64,000 nucleotides of DNA. Source: JASHPR01 sp963729365. Its GTDB lineage: Bacteria; Actinomycetota; Actinomycetes; Streptosporangiales; Streptosporangiaceae. The DNA lies in assembly GCA_963729365.1 (NCBI GenBank), contig CAVSNQ010000013.1:310001-374000 (forward strand). The letters run 5' to 3'. Within the stretch, counting starts at the first letter, position 1, and every line of letters begins with the position of its first letter. Under the pieces are notes generated by a model. That model was not told the origin of the DNA and did not search any database. It saw only the letters and a program-made list of their open reading frames with translations. This document shows, piece after piece, positions 8,581-16,805 of this stretch. The position numbers and the translations under genes are program-made.

Positions 8581-10113
8581 ATGGATGATCTGACTCCCCG
8601 GCTGCGCAGCGTCTGCGATCTCGATGTCGCCGAGATGCGCGAGTTCAGCGGGCGGCACGAGTACGACGGCAAGATCCAGGACCTGTCACGGGACGGAGTC
8701 CGGGCCGGGCTCGCCCGGGTGGCGGACGCCGCGGCCACGGGCCCGGCCCTGGCCGACGGCCACGACGAGGCGCATCTGGCCACGTTCGAGGAAGCCACCC
8801 GGGTCTGGCTCGGCGACGTGGAAATGCACCGCCGCAACCCCATCCTGCACATGTCCGCGCTGGAGCTGGCCTGCTACGACAGGGACTATGCCCCGCAGCA
8901 GCAACGGGACGACGCCCGCCGGGCACACCTCGCCGGCTGGCCGGCCGCCATCGACGTCGCGGTCGAAACGCTCGACCTGGTCAGCGCGCCGGTCGCGGCC
9001 GCGCTCGCCGACGGCATCCGCGGGCTGACGGCCGGCATCCCGGCGACCGCCGAGGATCACGTCAGGCAGGCCGCGCTGGCGGCGCACGCCCGGCTGATGA
9101 CGCTCATCGAGCGGGCGGCCGCCGACGGACCCGCGGACGCCGCGCTGGGCTCGGCCGCGCTGACCGCGATCATGGGCAGCGCCGAGCGCAAGCCGGTCGA
9201 CCTGGGTCGGCTCAGCGAGCGCGCCGACGCCGAACGGGACCGGCTGACGGCCCTGCTCGCCGAGAGCTGCGCGCGCGTGGACCCAGATCGCCCGCCGCTC
9301 GAGGTGGCACGCGAGCTGGTCCGCGATCACCCGGACGCCGACGGCGTCATCGAGGCGGCGCGGCACTGGACCCAGCTGGCCATCGCGTTCACCAGGGACC
9401 GGGACCTGGTGCCCTACCAGGACGGCGAGTGCCTGGTCGGGCCGGCGCCCGAGTCGCGGCGCTGGGCCATGGCGATGATGTCCCCGGCGGCCCCGGGCGA
9501 GCCTGACGGCCCGTCCTGGTATCACATCACCCCTCCCGAGGAGTCCTGGCCGGAGCAGGACAAGGAGGAATGGCTCGAGGTGTTCAGCGCCACCACGCTG
9601 CCGGGCATCACCGTGCACGAGGTCGCGCCCGGGCACTTCTCGCACGGCCGGGCGATCCGCCGGGCACCCACTCAGGTCCGCCGCACCCTGCACTCCCCGG
9701 CGTTCATCGAAGGCTGGGCGCACTACGCCGAGGAACTGTGCGTCGAGGAGGGCTTCCGCTGCGACGACCCCCGATTCGCGATCGGCATCTGGCTCGAGGC
9801 ACTGGTCCGGGTCACCCGGCTGGCCTGCGCGATCGGGGTGCACACAGCGGGGATGACAGTGGAGGAGGGCGCCCGCAGGTTCGAGGCGGACACGCACCTG
9901 GCCGGCGCCGCGGCGCTCTCCGAGGCCCGCCGGGCGACCTTCGACCCGACCTACGGCCGCTACACCTGGGGCAAGCTGGAGATCATGAGCCTGCGCGAGC
10001 GGGCCAGACAGGAGTGGGGCGCGGGCTTCTCGCTACGCAGGTTCCACTCGGCGCTGCTGCTGCTGGGCTCGCCGCCGCTCGGGCTGCTCGGCACCGCGGT
10101 GGAACGCGGCTGA
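8581..10113 (+). CDS. DUF885 family protein (putative metallopeptidase)
   Basis: A 510-residue DUF885 protein. The family is thought to be metallocarboxypeptidase-like. The diagnostic metal-binding stretch is TVHEVAPGHFSHG (HExxPGH type) at about residues 343-355, followed by FIEGWAHYAEELCVEEGF, where the Glu of EGWAHY is the usual third ligand. Length matches the family. No signal peptide is seen, so it should be cytoplasmic. The start ATG 8581 lacks a strong Shine-Dalgarno. It stands alone between a lipoprotein gene and a PCuAC-like gene on the same strand. Peptidase activity is inferred from the family. Confidence 0.88.
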   Translation: MDDLTPRLRSVCDLDVAEMREFSGRHEYDGKIQDLSRDGVRAGLARVADAAATGPALADGHDEAHLATFEEATRVWLGDVEMHRRNPILHMSALELACYDRDYAPQQQRDDARRAHLAGWPAAIDVAVETLDLVSAPVAAALADGIRGLTAGIPATAEDHVRQAALAAHARLMTLIERAAADGPADAALGSAALTAIMGSAERKPVDLGRLSERADAERDRLTALLAESCARVDPDRPPLEVARELVRDHPDADGVIEAARHWTQLAIAFTRDRDLVPYQDGECLVGPAPESRRWAMAMMSPAAPGEPDGPSWYHITPPEESWPEQDKEEWLEVFSATTLPGITVHEVAPGHFSHGRAIRRAPTQVRRTLHSPAFIEGWAHYAEELCVEEGFRCDDPRFAIGIWLEALVRVTRLACAIGVHTAGMTVEEGARRFEADTHLAGAAALSEARRATFDPTYGRYTWGKLEIMSLRERARQEWGAGFSLRRFHSALLLLGSPPLGLLGTAVERG

Positions 10114-10182
10114 CCCACCGGCCGGCCCGGGCCGATCCGCGTGAGACCATAACAGCGCCAGAATAGATGTGAGGGCAGGTTC

Positions 10183-10713
10183 ATGCAGCTACGACCGGGC
10201 CTGCCGGGGATCTCCGGCGGGCCAGCGCGGGCGCGCAAGGCGTGGGCGGCCACCAGGGCCGCCGCGGCCGCATGCGTGCTGCTGCTCGGCGCCTCGGCCC
10301 TGGCCGGCTGCGCGCAGAAGGCGGTCGCCGCCGCGTCGATCGAGCTCGGGACGGCCTACGTCGCGGTGCCGAATTCCGGGGACATCACCGGGGCGTACCT
10401 GGTGATCAGGAACAACGGCCCCGCCGACCGCCTGATGTCCGCCCGGACCAGCGTCGGCGGGCGGGTGACTTTCCGTGCGCCCGCCCGGCCCGGCGGCACC
10501 ACGATGCGGAACGTGCCGGACATCGGGATTCCCGCCGACTCTCTGCTGCGGCTGTCTCCCGACGGCTCTCACCTGCTGATCACCGGGGCCGGGCCGCTGA
10601 AAGGCGGCACCCAGATAACACTCACGCTGGTCTTCGCCAAGGGCGGCACCATGTCGGTCGAGGCCGAGGTCACCAACCCGGAGAGCGGCGGCAGCAGCTA
10701 CTTCCTCAACTGA
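10183..10713 (+). CDS. PCuAC-like lipoprotein with incomplete copper-ligand set
   Basis: Predicted membrane-anchored lipoprotein: hydrophobic run and lipobox LAGC with Cys43. The rest is a PCuAC fold (DRLMSART, TTMRNVPDIGIPADS, LRLSPDGSHLLITG, PLKGGTQITLTLVF). PCuAC proteins deliver Cu(I) to cytochrome oxidase through an H(M)x10Mx21HxM motif. Here the first His position appears as VTFRAP rather than a His-containing VELHE type, the second Met is present in TTMR, the His is present in SHLL, and the final Met is replaced by Ile/Thr. Copper binding is therefore doubtful although the fold call is firm. No cytochrome assembly gene is nearby. Confidence 0.82.
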   Translation: MQLRPGLPGISGGPARARKAWAATRAAAAACVLLLGASALAGCAQKAVAAASIELGTAYVAVPNSGDITGAYLVIRNNGPADRLMSARTSVGGRVTFRAPARPGGTTMRNVPDIGIPADSLLRLSPDGSHLLITGAGPLKGGTQITLTLVFAKGGTMSVEAEVTNPESGGSSYFLN

Positions 10714-10833
10714 CCGGGCGGCTCGCCACCACACCGCCGCGGTGCGCCGATACGCGCAACGACTTGCCGACGACCCCTTCGAGATATATCGTCTTGCTAT
10801 CGACCAAAGCCCGTCGGAAATGCGGAGGATCAG

Positions 10834-11355
10834 ATGGCGACAGGACCCGACCTTCGCATAGGGGATGCCGAGCGCGAAGCGGCCGCCGCCAGCCTGCGCG
10901 AGCACTACGCGCAGGGCCGGCTGACCCTGGAAGAGTTCAACGAGCGCCTCGATGCCGCACTCAAGGCAACCATGCGGAGCCAGCTCAGCTCGCTCACCCG
11001 GGACCTTCCGCATGCCACCGCGCCCTCGGCGCCGCTGCCGGTCACGACTATTCCCGGCGGCGGCCGGGACCGGGCCAGGCAAGAGTACGGGCCGCGGGGA
11101 TCCCGGTCGCGGCTGGGGATGTTCCCGGTGATCATCGCCGCGCTTGGCGCGTGGCTGGTGCTCTTCGAGCTGCACCTGCGGGCGTTCCCGTGGCCGGGCA
11201 AGCTGGCCATCTTCCTGGCCATCCTCGCCGCGGTCCGCGGGCTGATGCGACACGTGTTCGGGATTGGCCGGGGCGGCGGCCGGCCTGGCGGTCAAGGGGG
11301 TCGCGGGCGCGGCCGGGGCGGACGTTACTCCGGCGGCTCGTGGGGCGGCCTGTAA
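10834..11355 (+). CDS. DUF1707 domain membrane protein
   Basis: The N-terminal 50 residues are a DUF1707/SHOCT-like domain: RIGDAEREAAAASLREHYAQ then GRLTLEEFNERLDAALKA, a short helical module common in actinobacteria. Two hydrophobic spans follow at about residues 96-115 and 120-140, then a glycine/arginine-rich tail. RBS GGAGG lies upstream of the ATG at 10834. The function of the family is not known. It converges on the dnaN-like gene, whose stop is at 11363, only 7 nt away. Confidence 0.85.
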   Translation: MATGPDLRIGDAEREAAAASLREHYAQGRLTLEEFNERLDAALKATMRSQLSSLTRDLPHATAPSAPLPVTTIPGGGRDRARQEYGPRGSRSRLGMFPVIIAALGAWLVLFELHLRAFPWPGKLAIFLAILAAVRGLMRHVFGIGRGGGRPGGQGGRGRGRGGRYSGGSWGGL

Positions 11356-11362
11356 CCACCGC

Positions 11363-12622
11363 CTACGCCCGGGCCGGAACCCTGAGCGGCACCACCAGGT
11401 AACGGAACGCGGGCGCGGGTTCCTCGGGCGACAGTCCCTCGTCATCGGCCCAGGTGATCAACGCGGGCTTGGCCGCGCTGCTGAACTCCAGCCGGATCCG
11501 CCCGGGCCCGGCCTGCGGCGCCTCCTCACCGTCGCGCGGCGCGCCCGCCTGCCTCGCCGACGGGGCCGAGGCCGCGGCGAGGCCGTCGAGTAGATAGTGC
11601 GGGTTGAACGAGATGATTCGTTCCTCGCCATCGAAGTCGGCCGGCACGGTCTCCACGGCACGGGCCCGGCCGTCGGTCTGTGCCTCGATGACGACGTTGC
11701 CTGAGCCGAAGGTCAGCCGGACCGGGCTGGCCCGGTCCGCGACCAGCGACACCCTCCTGACCGCCTCGGTGAACGGGCCAGCGGGCAGCGTGGCACGGGA
11801 TCCGAACCCGTCCGGGAACCTGGACTGGTACCTGATGAACTCGCCGCCGATCAGCCGGGCGGTCAGCCTGCGGTTCCCGCCCTCGAAGCTGATCACGCCG
11901 TCGGCCGGCCGCGGGTCTCGCGCTGGGCCCTCCGCCGGCACCGCGTCGGCACTCAATTGAGCCGCCCCGAACGCCACGGTCACCGGCACTCCGGCGGACA
12001 TGGACCGCGCGACGTCGGCCAGCGTCCTGGCCGGGACCATAGCGGCCGCCCTGAGACGCGGCACCGCCGGATCCCAGCGCACGTCCCTGACCGCCAGCCG
12101 GTAGCGGTCCGTGGCCGCCAGCGTCAACGTCTCGTCGCGGATGTCCAGGCAGACCGCGGTGAGCATGGGCAGCGTGTCGTCCCGGCTCGCGGCCGGCACG
12201 ACCTGAGCCGCGGCCACGGCCAGGACGCCGCCGTCCACCGTCCCGACGGGCGAGGGCGGATCCGGCAGCGCCGGGTATTCCCCCACCGGCAGCGAGACCA
12301 GCTCGAACTCGGCGCTGCCGCAGGTGAGGGCGACCATGTCGCCCTCGGTGGCGACTTCCACGTCCAGGGCGGGAAGACTGCGGGTGATCTCCGAGAGCAG
12401 GCGGCCGGGCACGAGCGCCGCCCCGTCCTCTTTGACCTCGGCATCGATCCGCAGCCGGGCGGAGACCTCGTAGTCGAAGCAGGACAGGATCAGCCCGTCA
12501 CCGTCGGCCTGCAGCAGCAGCCCGGACAGCACCGGCACCACCGGCCGTGACGGCAGCGCGCGGGCCACCCACGCCACCGCCTCGCCGAATACCTCGCGCC
12601 CGACCCGGAACCTCATCGCCAC
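11363..12622 (-). CDS. DNA polymerase III beta-subunit (sliding clamp) paralogue
   Basis: The whole length aligns with DnaN: three repeats of the clamp fold, with landmarks SGLLLQADGDGLILSCFDYE, SLPVGEYPALP, SRDDTLPMLTAVCLDI, LAATDRYRLAVRD and a C-terminal YLVVPLR in the position of the usual YLIMPVR. There is a Pro/Ala/Glu-rich insertion in the third domain (about residues 350-372) and a second loop near 230-240. Length is 419 aa. It is not beside dnaA, recF or gyrB, where the replicative dnaN normally lies, so I read it as a second clamp. Whether it serves replication, repair or an unlinked polymerase is unknown. Confidence 0.85.
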   Translation of the reverse strand: MAMRFRVGREVFGEAVAWVARALPSRPVVPVLSGLLLQADGDGLILSCFDYEVSARLRIDAEVKEDGAALVPGRLLSEITRSLPALDVEVATEGDMVALTCGSAEFELVSLPVGEYPALPDPPSPVGTVDGGVLAVAAAQVVPAASRDDTLPMLTAVCLDIRDETLTLAATDRYRLAVRDVRWDPAVPRLRAAAMVPARTLADVARSMSAGVPVTVAFGAAQLSADAVPAEGPARDPRPADGVISFEGGNRRLTARLIGGEFIRYQSRFPDGFGSRATLPAGPFTEAVRRVSLVADRASPVRLTFGSGNVVIEAQTDGRARAVETVPADFDGEERIISFNPHYLLDGLAAASAPSARQAGAPRDGEEAPQAGPGRIRLEFSSAAKPALITWADDEGLSPEEPAPAFRYLVVPLRVPARA

Positions 12623-12698
12623 CGCCTCCGACCCACCCGTTCTGAACTGATCCTGGCACGAGGCACCGACAGTTCAGCACGGGCCGGCGGAGTGCGGC

Positions 12699-12959
12699 TC
12701 AGACCAGCCCGGGCGGCGCCGACTCGAGAGTCGCATCGATGGCCCGGGCGAGCGCCCTGGCCGACTCCGCGGTCAGCTCCACCGCGACCCGCGCGGATGG
12801 TCCGTTCGCCGGGTTGAGGAAATCGATGTTGAGCGTGTGCTCGGCCGGGGAGTGCTGCGGATGATCGAGGTACACGGTCGCGTCGGTGAGCGTGAACCAG
12901 CCCGACGCTCCCTTGCCGCTGCCGGCGACCTCGATCTTCTCGGTCAGGTAGGTACACAT
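12699..12959 (-). CDS. DUF6295 family protein
   Basis: A compact 86-residue protein starting MCTYLTEKIEVAGSGKG, then SGWFTLTDATVYLDHP and HTLNIDFLNP, ending in an alanine-rich helix. I recognise this as the DUF6295 family of actinobacteria, whose function is unknown. I chose the ATG at 12959; a longer reading frame in phase only adds an arginine/serine-rich stretch under the neighbouring gene. It lies 10 nt behind the dienelactone hydrolase stop and is almost certainly cotranscribed with it. Confidence 0.8.
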   Translation of the reverse strand: MCTYLTEKIEVAGSGKGASGWFTLTDATVYLDHPQHSPAEHTLNIDFLNPANGPSARVAVELTAESARALARAIDATLESAPPGLV

Positions 12960-12969
12960 GGCAGCCTCC

Positions 12970-13713
12970 TCAGCCGGCCAGGTAGCGGCCGTAGAAATCC
13001 CAGATCTTCTGCCAGCCGTCGTTGGCCGCCTCCACCCGGTAGGCGGGCCGGTCCACGGAGAAGAACGCGTGCCCGGCGCCCTCGTAGCTGTGGAACTCGT
13101 GCTCCTTGCCGGCCTCGGTGAGGATCTTGTCCAGCTCATCGACCTGCTCAGGGGACGGATACTGGTCCTCGGCGCCGAACAGGCCGAGCAGCGGGCAGGA
13201 CAGGCTGGGCGCGAGGTGCGCGATCGGGCCGACCTTCAGCGGCATGCCCTCGGGCGGCGTGCCGACCACGAAGGCACCGTAGCAGTCGACCGCCGCGTCG
13301 AGCGGCATGCTGCACGCAGCCAGGAATGACTGCCGCCCGCCGGAGCAGTACCCGATGACGCCCACCTTGCCGTTGCTGCCGTCCAGCGCCCGCAGGTGTG
13401 CGGCCGCGCCGGCGACGTCGCCGATCAGGCGCTCATCCGGCACGCCGCCCTTGGCCCGCGCCGTAGCGGCGGCGTCATCCGGGCTGGCGCCTGGAGCATC
13501 GCGGTGATACAGGTTCGGCATCAGCGCGGCGTAGCCACGAGCAGCGAACTTCCTGGCGATCTCCTTGGTCCCGCCGTCGTAGCCAGGCATGTGGTGGATC
13601 ACCACGACGCCGCCGAACGAGTCCTGCCCGAGCGGACGGGCGAGATAGGCTTCGACCTCGTCTCCGTCATGCCCGGTCATGCTGATGGTCTCTGCAATTA
13701 GCGCCTCATTCAT
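12970..13713 (-). CDS. Dienelactone hydrolase family protein
   Basis: Alpha/beta hydrolase of the dienelactone hydrolase class, 247 aa, cytoplasmic. The nucleophile elbow GYCSGG contains the Cys nucleophile of this family rather than Ser; the acid is in LFGAEDQYPS and the catalytic His in GAGHAFFS. The oxyanion region VVVIHHMPGYDG is also clear. An upstream GGAGAG lies before the ATG at 13713. The paired downstream DUF6295 gene suggests a two-gene unit. The substrate is not predictable; family members cleave lactones or thioesters. Confidence 0.92.
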   Translation of the reverse strand: MNEALIAETISMTGHDGDEVEAYLARPLGQDSFGGVVVIHHMPGYDGGTKEIARKFAARGYAALMPNLYHRDAPGASPDDAAATARAKGGVPDERLIGDVAGAAAHLRALDGSNGKVGVIGYCSGGRQSFLAACSMPLDAAVDCYGAFVVGTPPEGMPLKVGPIAHLAPSLSCPLLGLFGAEDQYPSPEQVDELDKILTEAGKEHEFHSYEGAGHAFFSVDRPAYRVEAANDGWQKIWDFYGRYLAG

Positions 13714-13889
13714 GCGCTCTCTCCTTGGGGGTTGCCGGTGGGTTCAACGAGTGCCTCAATCCTGCCAGCCGACCGCGCTCCGTCTGACCGCCCCCCAAGA
13801 TCCGCAGAAGAACCAGCGTTTCTGCTGGTACGGGCATTCACATTGGGGCATCATCAGCGGAGGCGGGTGGCCGGGAGGGGCAACGGTCC

Positions 13890-14105
13890 ATGAGCGCGGC
13901 GGCGGTCGGGATAGCGTTAATCGTGCTAATTGTCGGCTGCATCCTGGGCTGGCATGCCAACCGTGCCCACGCCGCGCACAGTGACATCAAGACCACGCAC
14001 GGCCGGATATCCGGCTACCGGAAGACACGCCTGCGCAGCGGGCTCTGGGCCATCGGGCTCGTTGCCGCGGCGCTGTTCCTGTTGGGCGTCGTCATCCACC
14101 ACTAG
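13890..14105 (+). CDS. Small two-span membrane protein
   Basis: A 71-residue protein: an N-terminal hydrophobic helix (about residues 4-20), a basic cytoplasmic or extracytoplasmic loop (HGRISGYRKTRLRSG), and a second helix at 51-68 ending in HH. I recognise no family. Codon usage fits the neighbourhood, and the reading frame does not mirror an antisense gene. It lies alone between the dienelactone hydrolase gene and tRNA-Asn. Confidence 0.6.
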   Translation: MSAAAVGIALIVLIVGCILGWHANRAHAAHSDIKTTHGRISGYRKTRLRSGLWAIGLVAAALFLLGVVIHH

Positions 14106-14209
14106 CGCGGGAGCCGTCGCTGACCTGCTGGCCGGCATCGTGGCCATCACCGGGACGGCACCACGCCGTGACGCACCGCCGACGTGCGTCGAACCGTAAC
14201 TCCAGCCCG

Positions 14210-14282
14210 CTCCCGCGATAGGACTCGAACCTATAACCTGCCGGTTAACAGCCGGACGCTCTGCCAATTGAGCTACGCGGGA
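14210..14282 (-). tRNA. tRNA-Asn (GTT)
   Basis: A full cloverleaf reads on the minus strand: acceptor TCCCGCG pairs with CGCGGGA, D-arm GCTC/GAGC with loop AATTGGCA, anticodon stem TCCGG/CCGGC-type with loop CTGTTAA giving anticodon GTT, and T-arm CCTAT/ATAGG with TTCGAGT loop. The discriminator is G. Length is 73 nt and no CCA is encoded. Confidence 0.96.
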
Positions 14283-14509
14283 TCGAACGCGGATGGCGGG
14301 CCGGTTCGGGGCCGCTTCCGCGCCGCGGGCACAAGGGTAGCGCACCACACGGGATACGCGACCGCCCACGCCCTGACGACCAACCGCCAGCGCTTAACCA
14401 GCGTTTCGGCTGGGCATGACCGGGAAGTCAGCCTAGCGCGGAACAACCAGCCATCGGGAGCCGACGCCGCGGCGGGTGGGGCGGGATGACTTGCTCGGGA
14501 AAGGTCCAG

Positions 14510-14878
14510 ATGCATCGGTATCGAATCACATTCCTCGGCGGCCTGGCCGTCGGCTTCGTCCTCGGCACGCGAGCAGGCCGCGAACGCTATGAGCAGATCA
14601 AGCGGGCCGGCAAGCGCGTGGCCGACAGCCCCGCGGCCCAGCAGGCGGCCGGGGCGGTCCAGGCCCAGGCGGCCGGGCTCGCGAGGGCGGCCAAGCAGAA
14701 GGTCACGGACGGGCTGCACGACCGGGTGCCAAAGCTGGCCGGGACGGCCAGGGACAAGGTCGGGGACCATGTGCCTGGCCTGCGGCAGCGGAACGGAAGC
14801 TCGCGGCATGCGGGCAGCGCGGAGGCGCCGGACGATCGATTGGCCGGGACTGGCCGCCAGCCCGGTGCGTCAGGTTAG
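14510..14878 (+). CDS. YtxH-like membrane-associated protein
   Basis: Short protein beginning MHRYRITFLGGLAVGFVLGT, a single N-terminal membrane span followed immediately by RAGRERYEQIKRAGKRVAD and a long charged amphipathic helix. This layout is typical of YtxH-domain proteins in actinobacteria, whose role is unclear. I prefer ATG 14510, preceded by AAAGG at 5 nt; an in-frame ATG at 14486 would add eight residues. The C-terminal 40 residues are disordered. Confidence 0.7.
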   Translation: MHRYRITFLGGLAVGFVLGTRAGRERYEQIKRAGKRVADSPAAQQAAGAVQAQAAGLARAAKQKVTDGLHDRVPKLAGTARDKVGDHVPGLRQRNGSSRHAGSAEAPDDRLAGTGRQPGASG

Positions 14879-14919
14879 GCCGCCGGGCGGTATCCGGATT
14901 TAGCCCGTTACCCTCGGGT

Positions 14920-15438
14920 TCAGCCCTGCGCGGCGTCGTCCTCGTCGCCAGGAAAGGCATCGAGCGTGGCCAGGTCCTCGTCGGTGAGCGTGGTGAACGG
15001 GGCGATCCGCTGGGCGTACTCCCTGGCCGTGTCGTCCATGGGCCCGCCGAAGCTCATGGCATTCCTGGCGATGTGCTCGACCCATTCGGCGACCTCCCTG
15101 GGATTGAACCGGACGACGAGCGCCCCGTCCATGTCCAGCAGGTGCCGGGGCGGCGAGGCGCCGATGGTGGCGCGGACCGCCAGGTCGGTGAAGTCGTCGT
15201 CGGCTGCGTGCCCGGTCACCAGCCCGGCATAGTTGCGGTAAGTACCGGCCTGGACGAGTCCGTAATTGCCCCGGCCAGGCCCCTTTCCGCCGACGATCAC
15301 GGGCTCCCCGGTATTGGTCATCGCGGCCAGCGCCACCAGGTGAAACCAGACCCGGCCGTCGACCCGCTCGCCGAACCGCGCGTGCAGCCCGAACGGTACT
15401 TCCCGCAGCAGGCTGCCGACCTTGACGCCAGACCCCAC
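14920..15438 (-). CDS. Conserved-looking protein of unknown function
   Basis: A 172-residue soluble protein starting at GTG 15438 with GGGAGAA upstream. Readable stretches such as FGERVDGRVWFHLVALAAMT, VQAGTYRNYAGLVTG and RHLLDMDGALVVRFNPREV look like a folded domain, and the C-terminus is acidic (PGDEDDAAQG). I do not recognise the family. Its frame has the expected third-position GC bias, unlike the alternative frame on the same strand. It is separated from the sigma gene by about 100 nt. Confidence 0.6.
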   Translation of the reverse strand: MGSGVKVGSLLREVPFGLHARFGERVDGRVWFHLVALAAMTNTGEPVIVGGKGPGRGNYGLVQAGTYRNYAGLVTGHAADDDFTDLAVRATIGASPPRHLLDMDGALVVRFNPREVAEWVEHIARNAMSFGGPMDDTAREYAQRIAPFTTLTDEDLATLDAFPGDEDDAAQG

Positions 15439-15536
15439 GGTCCCATTCTCCCTGATGGAACCGACAATTCCCGGTATTGATCACCCAAGGGACTGGCCGG
15501 TAAGCGCGGCCGGAATTCGTGATTTAGCAGTGCAGC

Positions 15537-16709
15537 CTAGGCCAGATATTCGCGCAGCATCTGCGCCCGGCTTGGATGCCGGAGCTTGGCGAGCGTCTTG
15601 GACTCGATCTGGCGGATGCGCTCACGGGTCACCCCGAATTCCCGGCCGACCTCCTCCAGCGTCCTCGGGTGGCCGTCGGTCAGGCCGAACCGCAGCTGGA
15701 TGATGCGCTGCTCGCGGATCGACAGGTTGTCGAGCACCGCTTCCAGCTGGTCCTGGAGCATGATGAACGCCGCCGCCTCCATGGGTACCACCGCGTCGGC
15801 GTCCTCGATAAAGTCCCCGAGGTCGGAGTCCTCCTCGCCGATCGGTGACTGCAGCGAGACCGGCTCCTGGGCGATCCGCTGGATCTCGGCCACCCGCTCC
15901 GGGCTCAGCCCCATCTCCAGCGCGATCTCGTCCGGGGTGGCCTCGCGCCCCAGGTCCTGATGGAGCTGGCGCTGGATCCGGGCCATCTTGTTGATCGTCT
16001 CGACCATGTGCACCGGGATCCGGATCGTCCGCGCCTGGTCCGCGATGGCGCGGGTGATCGCCTGCCTGATCCACCAGGTGGCGTACGTCGAGAACTTGTA
16101 TCCCTTGGTGTAGTCGAACTTCTCCACCGCGCGGATCAGGCCGAGGTTGCCCTCCTGGATCAGGTCCAGGAAAACCAGCCCGCGCCCGATGTACCGCTTG
16201 GCTATCGACACCACCAGCCGGAGGTTGGCCTCGATCAGGCGCTGCTTGGCTCGCATCCCCTCGGCGGCGAGCAGCGCGAGCTCGGCGATCTCGGCGCCGA
16301 GACCGGCCTGGCTGGCCCCGTTCGATGACGGGCAGCCGCCCTGCAGCTTCTCCTCCGCGAACAGGCCCGCCTCGATCGCCTTGGCCAGGTCCACCTCGTC
16401 CTGGGCCGTGAGCAGGGGGACCCGGCCGATCTCGCGCAGGTAGATCCGGACCAGGTCGCCGGTCACCGCGCGCCTGGCTCCGTCGGCCTGGACGCCGCGC
16501 CGCAGGTCTTCCGGATCGTCCTGGGGCGCTTCGATGATCTCGACGCCCTCGTCAGCGAGCAGGCGGAGCACGCCCTCGACGGCATCCGCGGGCAGGTCGC
16601 AACGGTCGAACGCGGCGGTGAGGTCGGCCATCGCGACGGTCCCGCGTTCCCTGGCGCGGGAAACCAGATCAGTTACCTGGTCGACCGGGGGCAGAACCGT
16701 AAGGCTCAT
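15537..16709 (-). CDS. rpoD: RNA polymerase sigma factor, RpoD/HrdB type
   Basis: Sigma-70 of group 1/2 that directs RNA polymerase to TTGACA/TATAAT-type promoters. All conserved regions are visible: 1.2 (DLVRIYLREIGRVPLLTAQD), 2.1-2.4 (LRLVVSIAKRYIGRGL, FLDLIQEGNLGLIRAVEKFD, FSTYATWWIRQAI), 3 (RIPVHMVETINKM) and 4 (RIIQLRFGLTDG, TLEEVGREFGVTRERIRQIE). At 390 aa it lacks the long acidic N-terminus of Streptomyces HrdB. It lies 96 nt downstream of dnaG on the same strand, the classic macromolecular-synthesis arrangement, which favours the principal sigma. A group 2 paralogue cannot be excluded. Confidence 0.93.
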   Translation of the reverse strand: MSLTVLPPVDQVTDLVSRARERGTVAMADLTAAFDRCDLPADAVEGVLRLLADEGVEIIEAPQDDPEDLRRGVQADGARRAVTGDLVRIYLREIGRVPLLTAQDEVDLAKAIEAGLFAEEKLQGGCPSSNGASQAGLGAEIAELALLAAEGMRAKQRLIEANLRLVVSIAKRYIGRGLVFLDLIQEGNLGLIRAVEKFDYTKGYKFSTYATWWIRQAITRAIADQARTIRIPVHMVETINKMARIQRQLHQDLGREATPDEIALEMGLSPERVAEIQRIAQEPVSLQSPIGEEDSDLGDFIEDADAVVPMEAAAFIMLQDQLEAVLDNLSIREQRIIQLRFGLTDGHPRTLEEVGREFGVTRERIRQIESKTLAKLRHPSRAQMLREYLA

Positions 16710-16805
16710 GGAGACAAGTGTGCGTCACGAAACAGGCGTTGCGAGGATCTAATATTGTCACCTTGGCGCTAGTAACGCGATCGGTCCCATCTGTGTACGG
16801 AGCGA

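Noticed and set aside
13812..13829. Hairpin ACCAGC-GTTTCT-GCTGGT as a terminator or operator
   Set aside because: Short arms and no clear relation to a gene start or end; too weak to call.
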